64,000 nt of DNA, taken from Lineus longissimus (lineage: Eukaryota; Nemertea; Pilidiophora; Heteronemertea; Lineidae). The stretch spans positions 11,038,001 to 11,102,000 of the forward strand of contig NC_088314.1 in assembly GCF_910592395.1 (NCBI RefSeq). The letters are read 5' to 3'. Shown here in pieces: positions 52,646 to 62,413 of the stretch (within the stretch, counting starts at the first letter, position 1; each line of letters opens with the position of its first letter). Both the position numbers and the translations under genes were made by a program. The notes below the pieces were generated by a model. That model was not told the DNA's origin, searched no databases, and worked only from the letters and a program-made list of their open reading frames with translations.

Positions 52646-52861
52646 TGTTATGTTTTCCTGGTTCCATTTCATTCAATAGAGGCAAGTCCTGGTTTATCGT
52701 AGAATATCACTTTATTATTCGAAATGACAATCTCCACCACATGAACAAGCTGAGCGCGTCGCTCCTTCTCGGAAGATCCCCGGATGCACAGGGTCTACAC
52801 AACCCGTGCCCTAATTAAAGGAGTCTGGGCCTGCTCTAAATATTGTGCTATTTATACATCA
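52646..52861 (-). repeat. 3' LTR of the third gypsy
   Basis: TGTTATG...ATACATCA on plus, 216 bp; contains AATAATAAAG on minus (polyadenylation-like) and a TATAAATAG near its minus-strand start. Confidence 0.75.
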
Positions 52862-52875
52862 CATCCCCCTTATTT
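52862..52875 (-). other. polypurine tract of the third gypsy
   Basis: Minus strand AAATAAGGGGGATG directly precedes the LTR. Confidence 0.75.
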
Positions 52876-53962
52876 ACTAAGATTTTTGATTTTTAACTAA
52901 ACAACCTACTTTACTTCTTAACCTATCCTGTTTATGAAGTTACATTGAAGTCTAACTAAGATTACATGTACCTAGATTCAAAGTACCTGGATTCAAAAAT
53001 AGCTTATAACATGTATCAAAGTTACATACCAATGCAACCAGTTACATGTACTTCTGTTTTACAACAATATAGCTAGAAACTTACATAATTACTATACAAT
53101 ATTACTAATATTGTATTATTAGACAAGACATCACTTCTAACTGTACTTGTTCCTTCCTGCTTGAAATGTGAACTTGGCCTAATTCACCTCTCTGGATAAA
53201 GTCAACTACCAGACAGATACCTGTATTTCACACAAGATATTGCTGCATCACATAACGTCACATTAACACTTTAAAATGACTGTCGAGTTAAATTCTATAC
53301 GAAACTCAATTGATGCAACTGGAACTTAGAAAACAACTTACTCATTTACTCAAAATGATCACCTTAACACCATGAGGCATCGAGCATTTGGGTACAACCA
53401 CAAGATAAAAACATTACCACAAAATCATCAACAACACTCTACACTCACAAAACCTACATTATCCTTATGAAGAATGGAAAACTCAATACACAAACACAAT
53501 GTGCACACAAGACTGAGACACAGTTGCCATTTCAAACCACATAGAATGTTTAGGACCAATATAAACATATACATGGTTTAGCAATTGAACTACTATACTA
53601 GTGAAATGGCTTCAATCCTACCTCTAGGAGCTGAAAACCTGGAATGTAAAATAGTAATACTATTATCCCTGTGCAATATGTACTTAATGTAGCAAAACAC
53701 TGCTCTGAACACAGACAGTAGTATATTTTGTCACACAGAGAAAGGATGTTTACCAGAATTGGGTCTTTTCCATCCCCCTTGGGAAGGAAAGTTGTACTAC
53801 AATCAAAATAGTCTGTAAAAGACATACCGTACAATACAAACAACAACGTCATAAGACTGAAAATTACAGAATGAACGATTAGTAACTATAAAACAAATTC
53901 TACACATATGAACTTAGATGCACTTTCTGTTAGGCTAAATGCACAGTTATCAAGTAGAATGG
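52876..53962. other. 3' non-coding region of the third gypsy
   Basis: AT-rich, no open frame of note. Unusually long (about 1.1 kb) for a gypsy 3' region. Confidence 0.5.
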
Positions 53963-55611
53963 CTATGGTCGAACCATTCCATAAAGATGTCTGGCAAACC
54001 TTTCGGGTGAACCCGAACATCTCACTTTACTATCTTGTCCAAGGATCTTGCTAACAACCTCGGCACAGTTTCGTACACTGTGAGGATCCCACCAGAACCT
54101 GAAAATACCAGACTGCAATGGAGGAGACAACAAAATTCGCAATTGTCCTGCTCGAAACTTGGCTCTGACAACAGTATAGTCTGTGTAAGACGGAGGCGCC
54201 ATCTGCAATTTCTGCACCAAGCGCACCTGTTGCTCCCTTGACATAGGAACCGGGGCGGCAAACCCATTATTCTCCTCTAGATTCTCCTTGTGCACCGACA
54301 GATCGATGGGCTGGCCCTGTGCTGAAAAGACGAAATCAGACTCATTACAAGAACAAACATTACTTATTTCTTTACCTGTCTCATCAACAAAATGATACTT
54401 AGGTGTGTCCTCGCTGTTGAGATGACACTTGTCCTCTTCAACATCAATCTTTGGTTCGTTCATAGCCAAAGCTTCTCTCAACTTTTGCAAGTTAGAGATA
54501 TTACTACACTCAGTGGCCCTCATAAATGCCGGCTTAATTCGGTTTACATGAAACACATCTCTCAATATTCTACCCTTGATATCTGCAAGCAATACATGGC
54601 TAGGATCCAACACTTGATGAACAACAAACGGACCCACATACTTAGCAGTGAACTTCTTAGCATTGGATGTAAGACTAGAACTGCTGGGTTTATGCAAATA
54701 AACAAGCTGTCCTTGGGCATATGTTGGACTCTTGGACAATCGTTGCGAGATCTTCTCATTCTGGGTTTTCTGCTGGTGTTCCTGCAACTGTAACATGAAT
54801 TTAGACACACTATCAAATCGGTGTTTCAACTGTTCAATATACTCCTGTTGGGACTTGGTCAATCCCAAAAGTGGCCTGAAATTTAAACCACTAACATCTT
54901 TCGGTTCCCTGTAAAATAACAAGTAATAGGGGGAATGATTCCCTAACTGGGGCGAACAAAATGTGTTATAAGAGTATTGCGCAACCGAATGATACCGTAT
55001 CCAATCGTCACCATACTGATCTAATCTTCTGATCTTCTCAAATCTGTCGTCATGTTCCTCAGTCCAAAGAAATCTCTGATTTTTCCTAGAAAGAGAATGA
55101 AGGGGTTTGAAGAGAATCTGGAGTTTCGGTAAATACATAGAAAGAAACGTGACGGCTCCAATAAAGCGTCTCAACTCTCGCTGGTTAGAGGGTTTCCTCA
55201 TGTTTCTAATCGCTGCGCACTTGTCCATCATCGCTCGGACTTGAACAATTCCGTCTGGTTCTGAAATGGAAATTTCATGACCAATATAAGTACAACTTGA
55301 TCGAAACAAACGGCATTTTTGGGCTGACAGCTTTAATCCATGTTCCTGAAAAACCTGCAGAATACATTGAAGATGACCCATGTGCTCGGACTCATTACGG
55401 CTAAAAATCAAACAATCGTCATGTATAGCAACACAAAAGTCATCTTTACCTGGAATTGTAGCTAATATCTCATTAATCTGTTGTTGCCACTTGGCTGGTG
55501 ACATGTTCATTCCCATTGGTAACCGTTGGTACATATACATCGGTGCGCCCGGATAGGGGCAAATCCCTGTGTATCTCTGCGATTTTTTAGAAAGGGGTAG
55601 AGTATGAAAAG
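53963..55611 (-). pseudogene. gypsy pol: RT palm/thumb fused in frame to integrase tail
   Basis: The frame enters FVLDLKSAFHTLPLSK (first RT Asp), continues MYQRLPMGMNMSPAKW, the active site AIHDDCLIFS, and FIGAVTFLSMYLPKL, up to FLWTEEHDDRFEKI. The next residues, RRLDQYGDDWIRYHSVAQYS and SPYYLLFYREP, are the end of an integrase core, followed by a GPF-type module (TAKYVGPFVVHQVLDPSHVL) and a long acidic tail. RNase H, the integrase zinc finger and the catalytic D,D,E region are deleted, yet the frame is kept. Confidence 0.85.
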
Positions 55612-55623
55612 CAGATTTTAAAT

Positions 55624-56241
55624 CTAGAACAAAAAGAACTCGACACTCTGATTTTCTAATCTAGAAAGAACATTCTGCAACGAGAGATAATTCTGTTGAG
55701 CTGTCACAACTTTCCGGTTGAGAAACCTAAAATCTGAAACAAATCTAAATTGATCTGAATTGGGCTTCTTGATTAACAAACACGGCGAACTGTAGGCGGA
55801 ACAACCCTTCTTGAGAATCCCTAACTTCACCAACTTCCGTAGTTCTCTATCCATTATGGGTTTCTGTACATTTGGAATTGGATATGGTTTGATATAAAAT
55901 GGAGTTGTGTCCTTCAATTCAATATCCACTTCAATGTTTGGACAATGTCCTATCTCACCATAAAGACTAAAAGCATCTTTGTGCTTTAAAATCATCTCCC
56001 TTACTCTTTGTTTCCCTTCTGTGTCTAAAATACAAGTGTCCGAATCAAGATCAATGGTATCCTTTAAAATCTCTTGAGGTGTCTTCCTGGAAAGGGGATC
56101 AGTACATTCAAGGTGGGGATACTTTTTCAGGTTTTTATACTGGACATCTGACTCACAAGAAGCTCTTGTCAAATGCGTCTGTAACATCTCCTGTGGAACT
56201 TGCCTGAAAGTATGAGAAAACTCACCCAAGTCAGTAAACAC
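55624..56241 (-). pseudogene. gypsy pol: linker and RT fingers
   Basis: KHKDAFSLYGEIGHCPNIEV, then IKPYPIPNVQKPIMDRELRK and FRFVSDFRFLNRKVV: the standard N-terminal gypsy RT blocks. The frame is lost just before LDLKSAFH, which continues in the next frame downstream. Confidence 0.82.
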
Positions 56242-56339
56242 TACTGGTTTATCAGAACTTAGAGAAATTGATCTTTTCCCGTATTAGTGACTTGAACAGT
56301 ACACGTGCCCTTCTTAAGCTTTAAAAGTATATGAGATGG

Positions 56340-56935
56340 TCAAAATCTGGTCAAATATTTACCAGAGTGCAGGAGGATCTCAGAATTTTTCAATACTTTT
56401 GGCAACTTACCTTTCACCAATACATGTTTTGTTTCTCCGGGTTTGATGATACTGTCGACAGGTGTGAACCAAACCTTCTTTGGTCTCACAGTAAAAGTAC
56501 GGGTTGCAAAATCTAATGAACCATTCAAAGCGGACAACGTAGAGGCTCCTACCAACACATCTGGGCCAGTCAGGTTGTCTACTATGCAGGCATAAATTCT
56601 CAACCTACAACCCTGAATAGAAACTTCGAATGACAGTGCTTGATTAGTCTGTAGATATTCTCCATTACCAATTTTGAAGCAACGTGGTGCAATATCAAAT
56701 GCTGGCAAGCTACTAAGAAACTTCGATTTCTGTATACAAGAACCTGAAATAAGACTAGAAGTTGCTCCTGAATCAAACAATAAGAGAATACCCTCTTTAC
56801 TATCAAGATAGCCTTTGGCATAATTATTAGCTGTTAACTGTATGGCTGTAGTGTCAGTACCTAAAAATTCAGATGGGTCTTCAGCTTTTCTAACAGTTTC
56901 TCGGGGTAACTCAGTTGGTCCTTCTGAACCACCCC
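56340..56935 (-). pseudogene. gypsy protease
   Basis: Open in the -1 frame relative to gag from the gag stop onward (GSEGPTELPRETVRK ...). The active site is LLLFDSGATSSLISGS, followed by the flap-like LSFEVSIQGCRLRIYACIVD and GPDVLVGASTL. The frame ends TGA at 56340. The gag/pol overlap suggests a -1 frameshift expression mode. Confidence 0.8.
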
Positions 56936-58102
56936 CTACTGAAAATTCTGATCTCTATTGGGTTGTGTGGGTCGCCATGACTGTCCTGACCTACCTGAGT
57001 CTGGGTCTTGCTGAAAGGAAGACTGGTTCATCATGTGATCGGCTTGCGTCTGGAACATAGGGTGCTGACCTTGTTGGGCTGGAAATGGAGAGGGTTGTCC
57101 CTGTTGAGCTTGAAATGGACAGGAATGTCCCTGTTGACCTTGTGCCATCTTGAGGTAACTCCAACACTTTCTCCATCCATGACCAAACTTCCCACAGAAA
57201 TGACACTGGAACGGACGGTATCCCTTGTTTTGCGTGCGATCAGTTGACCTTCTAGGACTGGGTTCTCGTTGTTGATCCTGGGTGGGAGTACGAGGACGAG
57301 AGGGGCTATTAGATCGATGACGATACCCGTGTCCGAACTCATTCCTCATTCTCTGTCTTCTGGGACTCTGACTATTGGGCCTATGATCATCATGACGACG
57401 ACTTCCTGCTGCATTGCTGGCAAACTGCACCTGTAGGTCTTTAATGCTTGCTTCTAGTTCTTGAATGTCACTCTTGATGTCCCTTACATCTTGGGAGGGA
57501 GCTGCTACATGCACCTGATCTGTAAAGGATACACTTTTCGGCATTATATCTAAGTACTTTTGGGCTAGATTGGCAAGAACTTGGGCATTGGCTCCAACTG
57601 GAGCGGCCATGACAACTGCTCTCTGGCATTCTTCTGGCAGAGAGTGTAAAAACTTTGTTCGGATCTGTTGATCATTGTAGTTTATCATCTGCCATGCAAT
57701 TCTTATCTTCTGCAAGAACTGCTCTGCAGATTCACCTGTTTTGTAAACAATGTTGTCAAAGTATTTGACATTGGCAAACTCGCTATGGTGTTGGCTAAAC
57801 CGCTGGATGAATGAGTCTCTCATATCATTCAGGTCTGTAAACATGCGACCATGTGCCCACAATCTCGCATTTCCTGCTAGGGACAATCTAAACCTAACTG
57901 TTACTGCTGGCATTGCTGCAGCATTGGGGTTGTCTAATCCATGGACCTGCAAATAGTCTGTAAAGAGATACCAATGACTGATTGCTTTCTCATTAGATAC
58001 ATCTTCACCAGTAAACTTAGGGTCTGGAAGAAAATCTGCTGGTCTAAGTGCTGGTTGAGCTGGGGCTGCACCTGGAGCTGGAGCTGGAGCTGGGTCTGCC
58101 AT
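56936..58102 (-). CDS. Gag of the third gypsy
   Basis: 388 residues starting MADPAPAPAPGAAPAQPALR; capsid region about 25-190 with FTGEDVSNEKAISHWYLFTD, GNARLWAHGRMFTDLNDMRD and FLHSLPEECQRAVVM; a coiled segment and an Arg/Ser-rich region follow, then one zinc knuckle CHFCGKFGHGWRKC near 300 and a Gln-rich repeat tail (PFQAQQGQ, PFPAQQGQ). Single intact frame; the retrotransposon core particle protein. Confidence 0.9.
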   Translation of the reverse strand: MADPAPAPAPGAAPAQPALRPADFLPDPKFTGEDVSNEKAISHWYLFTDYLQVHGLDNPNAAAMPAVTVRFRLSLAGNARLWAHGRMFTDLNDMRDSFIQRFSQHHSEFANVKYFDNIVYKTGESAEQFLQKIRIAWQMINYNDQQIRTKFLHSLPEECQRAVVMAAPVGANAQVLANLAQKYLDIMPKSVSFTDQVHVAAPSQDVRDIKSDIQELEASIKDLQVQFASNAAGSRRHDDHRPNSQSPRRQRMRNEFGHGYRHRSNSPSRPRTPTQDQQREPSPRRSTDRTQNKGYRPFQCHFCGKFGHGWRKCWSYLKMAQGQQGHSCPFQAQQGQPSPFPAQQGQHPMFQTQADHMMNQSSFQQDPDSGRSGQSWRPTQPNRDQNFQ

Positions 58103-58960
58103 CTGTAGTGCTATATAACTGAAAAACTAAGAGTTGACAAGTAGAAATCCTAGTATTTGAAATGGCAACGCATCACAAACTATAACTACACGCAGTGTCA
58201 ACACATTAAGTCTTCCCAGAGTTTAAAATTAGAAATGAAATGACCGTGAGTATAGCATGCGAATGGTTAGGAGTAATGCATGAAGTTCTCTTGCACTACC
58301 AGGCCTCAAAATGAAAAGCTGACCATGTCGGACAAATGAAAAGTTAACTTGGTATTAAGTAGGCCTATTCCTCCTAGTAAATCAATTTAAGATAGGACTA
58401 AGTATAGCTACCGGACAAGGAAAACTGACAAAGCTGGAAATCAAGAACATTATAGCGAGCAAAAAGTTGACACAAACATTACAATGTTGACACAAACATA
58501 TGCAATAATGCGACTAAAAGATACCACATATCTGTAACTTGATACCGATTGTCTATGAAGACGGAATATTATACAAACAACAATAATGATCTAGAAACAG
58601 TAGAAGTAAACTAGTCTCTCATACACAAAAACAGTGTGCATTATTCGAAGACATCTAAGGATCACTCCTGAAGATAACTGCATAGCGGGTAACAATGTCC
58701 ATCACTGTTTGACGAGGGGTTGATCACGTTGAAACCTCCGACAATCCTTGTAGGTAGTACTGCAGTAGATAACCATCACCTGGTTACTGGCTATCAAAAC
58801 ACCGTCACTGATGACGTCGACACTCACATACACTGGCAACATGAACTTCGTAAACCGCAGATTGACGATCACGAGACGATAAGACATAGACCAGTACGAG
58901 TTTCACTATAGATCATGCACAGTTCGAGTTGATAAATACCATTCCTGGTGGTTGGAGTCT
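58103..58960. other. presumed 5' leader of the third gypsy
   Basis: No LTR copy and no primer-binding site recognised; no exon. The element may have lost its 5' LTR here. Confidence 0.35.
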
Positions 58961-59676
58961 GGTGAGACTAGATCTAGCGTAGGTATAGACAGTTTGGAGG
59001 AGTTTACACTTACTTCCTATCTCATGAAACATATCACTATCAGCGGTCATGCTAATTCCCGACCTACCCCGACTTTTCCCGACTTGCGGAAAATGCTGCC
59101 AAAATATAGTGTATTAATCATCAGAATATTTATATTTGTACTGTTTACATACATATACAGCACGTCTGTTAATTTCAAGACTTTTGAACGATGCTAAGTT
59201 GCCCCCCCCCCCCCCGTTCTTCTTCGGCGATCTATCCCACTGCCCCCCCCCCCCTGGACAAAAAAGTTAAATACGGCCCTGGATGATGGTCGACTTCAAA
59301 AAAATTGACAGTCCAGAACCAATCTTTTAATTTACAAATGCATTAACTGACCAAGAACATAACAAAACAGAAGGAACAGGCTCGTAGTAAAGAAAATAAA
59401 CCCAGCAATTCCAGTTAATCATTGCATTTTGGCATATAGGCAGTGAATATCTCAAAAAAGGGTAACTGGAGAAAAGTTTTATAGTACACTACAGTAACAC
59501 CCGGGACCTAAATTTAACCTTGCAGCAAGCTAGTTTACTGCAACGTGCTGACCAGAATACATCAAGTTGCATTTGATTTACAATTTGCACTCCTTTAATT
59601 CAAAAATTAATTCATAACAAAAGTGTCACTCAAAATTAAGAAGGTTGACCTAACGTCGACGCAGCACATCACATAC
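58961..59676. other. non-coding with poly-C runs
   Basis: C runs at about 59202-59217 and 59243-59256. A short minus-strand ATG frame ends at a GTAAGT donor (MTADSDMFHEIG, near 59010-59050), which could be a first exon, but there is no support. Confidence 0.35.
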
Positions 59677-60239
59677 CTTTTACATTTTTGTCTCCCTCTT
59701 TGAGGAATAAGGTGTACCCATTGTATCCCCACTTTGGAACCTTCGAATCCTTCTGGCTTGATTGCATCCTTACTCTAGAATGGTTTTGGATATAAACCTG
59801 ACGATGGAATAAAATGATTTTACAAATAAGCCAAACAAACTCATTCACCTGACCTCCATGTACATGTATGTTAAAAGCTCACGCAACCCTTTACCAGGAA
59901 ATGAAATGTACACTGCCCTTGAATAAAACATACTAAATAACTAGAGCGGAAATAGATACACCAGTGTGTAAATCACTAAAATAAAATGGCACCAAGGGGA
60001 AAAGCTGATCAAAACTCAAGTGCATCTGCAACAAAACTGAATGCTGATAAGTGTCAACAAGCAAACTGAGAACTTAACCAACAAGTATCATAGGGAAGTT
60101 CAATATCAGTAGCGAGTTCCTGAATCTGTTCCTTGCAGTCTGCCCTGGCACGCACACCATCATCAATGGCTTGATTTAAACGGGTCTTATGGTTCTCCGT
60201 AAAAACCGACCGATCCCTCCTCTTTGTTGAACCATGGTG
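59677..60239 (-). CDS. two exons of an unassigned gene, homeodomain-like and HMG-like segments
   Basis: Exon 60239-60079 (TTTCAG|CACCATGG ... TTGTTG|GTTAAG) is fully open: KRRDRSVFTENHKTRLNQAI, then CKEQIQELATDIELPYDT, with the look of homeodomain helices 1-2. Exon 59768 or 59774 to 59677 (donor AAAAG|GTATGT) reads KVPKWGYNGYTLFLKEG, resembling the start of an HMG box (P..P.NGY.LF..E). Same strand as, and upstream of, the gene at 47611-52645, separated from it by the third gypsy, so they may belong together. The acceptor of the second exon is ambiguous. Family not claimed. Confidence 0.45.
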
Positions 60240-60372
60240 CTGAAATAGTATAAAAGAAAAATGACAATTAGGCTACCAATCAATCAATCATTTACTGGCG
60301 CCGTAACCTCTATTGAGGTTTTTTGCCAGAGGTATGGAGTCCACTACAGGCTACTGTCCACCTGTGGTATCT

Positions 60373-60617
60373 TTAAGGGGGACTACAGGCAGGAACTGGG
60401 GGGTTAAATTAGCCATCTCTGGGATGCCAATAACCATCTCTGGGATGCCAATATGCAAGTGATGGCACTGGGTTTTGTTTGATTCAGCACTAAATCTATT
60501 CCTCGTGCAAGAGTGAGTGATGATTTTGACATACTGTGAGAATGGAGAGACCCCTACTGGCAACTTTTTGTAACCTTATCTTGCCTACCTAGCCGCTGCC
60601 TATATATTCTCCCTTAA
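60373..60617 (+). mobile_element. TTAA-flanked MITE, copy 3
   Basis: TTAAGGGGGACTACAGGCAG ... CGCTGCCTATATATTCTCCC TTAA; carries an extra duplication of CCATCTCTGGGATGCCAATA near its left end, making it longer than the other two copies. Confidence 0.87.
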
Positions 60618-61490
60618 CTTGCCCTGGCATAAAGACACTCATCAGGTAGGCCTACAAGGGACCACGGCTTTTAGTGTCATTCGACAGACTCTTGATTTTG
60701 TGTCCTTTATCATAGAGATCTTGAACCTGAAGAGCCAGGATTTTTTTAAGTTCCTTGAAAACCTCACCGGTTTAAAAATCCGGTTACCAGCTAGTTGAAA
60801 ACGTCCTTGGGTTAAAACGTTCCTGGGTTGGACAAAACGTCCTCAGTGCTCATTGTAGCAAGGAAAACATCGCAAAGTTGATTTGAAAAATTGTAAATGA
60901 AATTGGAGGGTAACCCACACCTCATTTTTATCATAATTTATGCAATTGCAATTTGATGTTTCATAATCAGGGTGAACATTATATTGCTGGACAACATTCC
61001 CACCACTGGCACCAGTCCAGGACAACAAGCACCACACACACAAGACCCCCAGACTACGCCTCGGCCCAGAAGGAAATACTAAGTTTAACTAAGAAAGAAG
61101 GGCAACCAGCCATGCGCACTCCGCGCCCCATGACCCTAATGAATCAAGACGGGAACATTAGAACTAGGTTAACCTGCTGGGAACGTTTTGAAGCAAGGTC
61201 CAAGGACGTTTACGTGGTAACATTTTAACAAAATACCGTTCAGGTTGAACGAGGCCCTCCAGACATACGATCCTGCATGAGTTCTCCCCGCAACCAACAA
61301 TTGCGTGGTAGACCGCAGTGTTAGGCTATATAAGCCCCTTTTACCGACTTCGAAGGCTACAATGTACAGCAGGCCAATTCAAAATCCATGCATGCATGCA
61401 TGGTGTTCCGCGCAAGAGGCAATCAAACAGACCCCATACGCCGTTGTATTCGGACAGTAGCCACAGTCATCGTTCATCCCAGGAGCGAAC
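60618..61490. other. no supported gene
   Basis: Includes a plus-strand frame of 91 codons without recognisable domain (60953-61228). A TATA-like word occurs near 61325-61335 (GGCTATATAAG), 160 bp before the next ORF. Confidence 0.35.
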
Positions 61491-62012
61491 GTGAAGATAG
61501 TGGACGAAGAAGACATCGATGAATACGTGGTGGAGAGCAAGTCCGACGAAAGAGACGAAGAAGAGCCAGTATCGCCAGAGTCCGTGCCCAAGCCGACACC
61601 AGTAGTGACCATGTCCGTGCCAGCTCCAAGAAAACATGCTGCTAGTTCCAAGCCAATTCCTACTCCGAGAAAGATCATTCCGTGCCAGCAAACTACGATT
61701 CCAACCAGTGACGACAGTGACCTTATGCCAGTGCCACGCCCAAGAAGCGAACTAGTCGACGACATACATACAAGCATCCGCGCCGAAGCAATTAAGAACT
61801 ACCAAGACAACGCCGAGAAGATGAAGGAGAAGTTTCAGAAGAGGAGAAGGATTCGGGTTGCAGAATTCGAGGTCGGAGATCACGTCACCGTCGAAGTCCC
61901 CAAGTTAGACAGAGCCAGCAGCAATCCACGCCGCCTACCCGCCGTCATCACCAAGATTAAGGGAGAGTCCGATAAGCGTCATCACCTCTGCACGGAGTGC
62001 GGCAAACCGTAG
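61491..62012 (+). pseudogene. Ginger2/KRBA2-like integrase tail
   Basis: 173 codons. An acidic, Pro/Ser-rich first half is followed by IRAEAIKNYQDNAEKMKEKF, FEVGDHVTVEVPKLDRASSN, RRLPAVITKIKGES and HHLCTECGK. This pattern (basic helix, VGD.V....P..DR, then a short C..C) matches the region after the integrase core in Ginger2-type transposons and the host genes KRBA2/SCAND3 derived from them (known). The catalytic integrase core is not present upstream, so this is a remnant, possibly reused as a shorter ORF. ATG at 61491 is simply the first in frame. Confidence 0.55.
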
Positions 62013-62040
62013 CAAAATTCGTAAAATCAGATCAAGAAAA

Positions 62041-62413
62041 AATGTCGTTCGACCTCGCCAACGTTCAGCAGCAAGAAAACGGCAAGGACTGTAGGCCATT
62101 TGCCATCGCGTACGCAGTTTCGATCGCCTATGGGGAGGACCCAGTATCGCTAACGTATGAAGATGTCAGAAAAGATACCGCCGACGGCATAAAGAGAGGC
62201 TTCTTCAATCGATTCGTTTCGGAATGCAGTTTCCGAACGGCCACTCTCCGAACGCACGAGGAGCCGCTTCACTGCAAGTGTCGCGGTATTGACGACGGGT
62301 CAAAAATGATCGAATGCGAAAGGTGCCTAACGTGGTCGCATTACGTTTGTTACGGACTGAAGGGGAAATCGAAAACGGAAAATTGGAAGTGTGTTTGTAA
62401 AGGAGTGTGGTGA
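62041..62413 (+). pseudogene. Ulp1/C48-like protease end plus PHD finger
   Basis: ATG at 62041: MSFDLANVQQQENGKDCRPF is the Gln...Cys part of a C48 (Ulp1-like) cysteine protease, followed by AIAYAVSIAYGEDPVSLTYE. The catalytic His and Asp would lie upstream and are missing. Then a PHD finger: HCKCRGID, MIECERCLTWSHYVCYGLKG, ENWKCVC (Cys4-His-Cys3 spacing). In a different frame from the preceding ORF, with only ~28 bp between, so the middle of the original protein is deleted. Such Ulp1-PHD tails occur with integrase-type TEs in marine invertebrates (from memory). Confidence 0.6.

Larger units (their letters stand above)
52646..58960 (-). mobile_element. third Ty3/gypsy retrotransposon, internally deleted, one LTR found
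   Basis: The 3' LTR lies at 52646-52861, with its purine tract next to it. Upstream on minus come pol and gag ending at 58102. Gag has one CCHC knuckle, protease DSGA, RT split by two frameshifts; RNase H and the integrase N-terminal half are missing. I could not find a 5' LTR between 58103 and 59000, so the right border is an estimate. The left border interrupts an exon of the uncharacterised gene (LTR then GGAGACGC). Confidence 0.8.

Noticed and set aside
61379-61777. 132-codon minus-strand frame with Gly/Leu-rich sequence
   Set aside because: Low-complexity antisense of the Pro/Ser/Glu-rich integrase-tail ORF.
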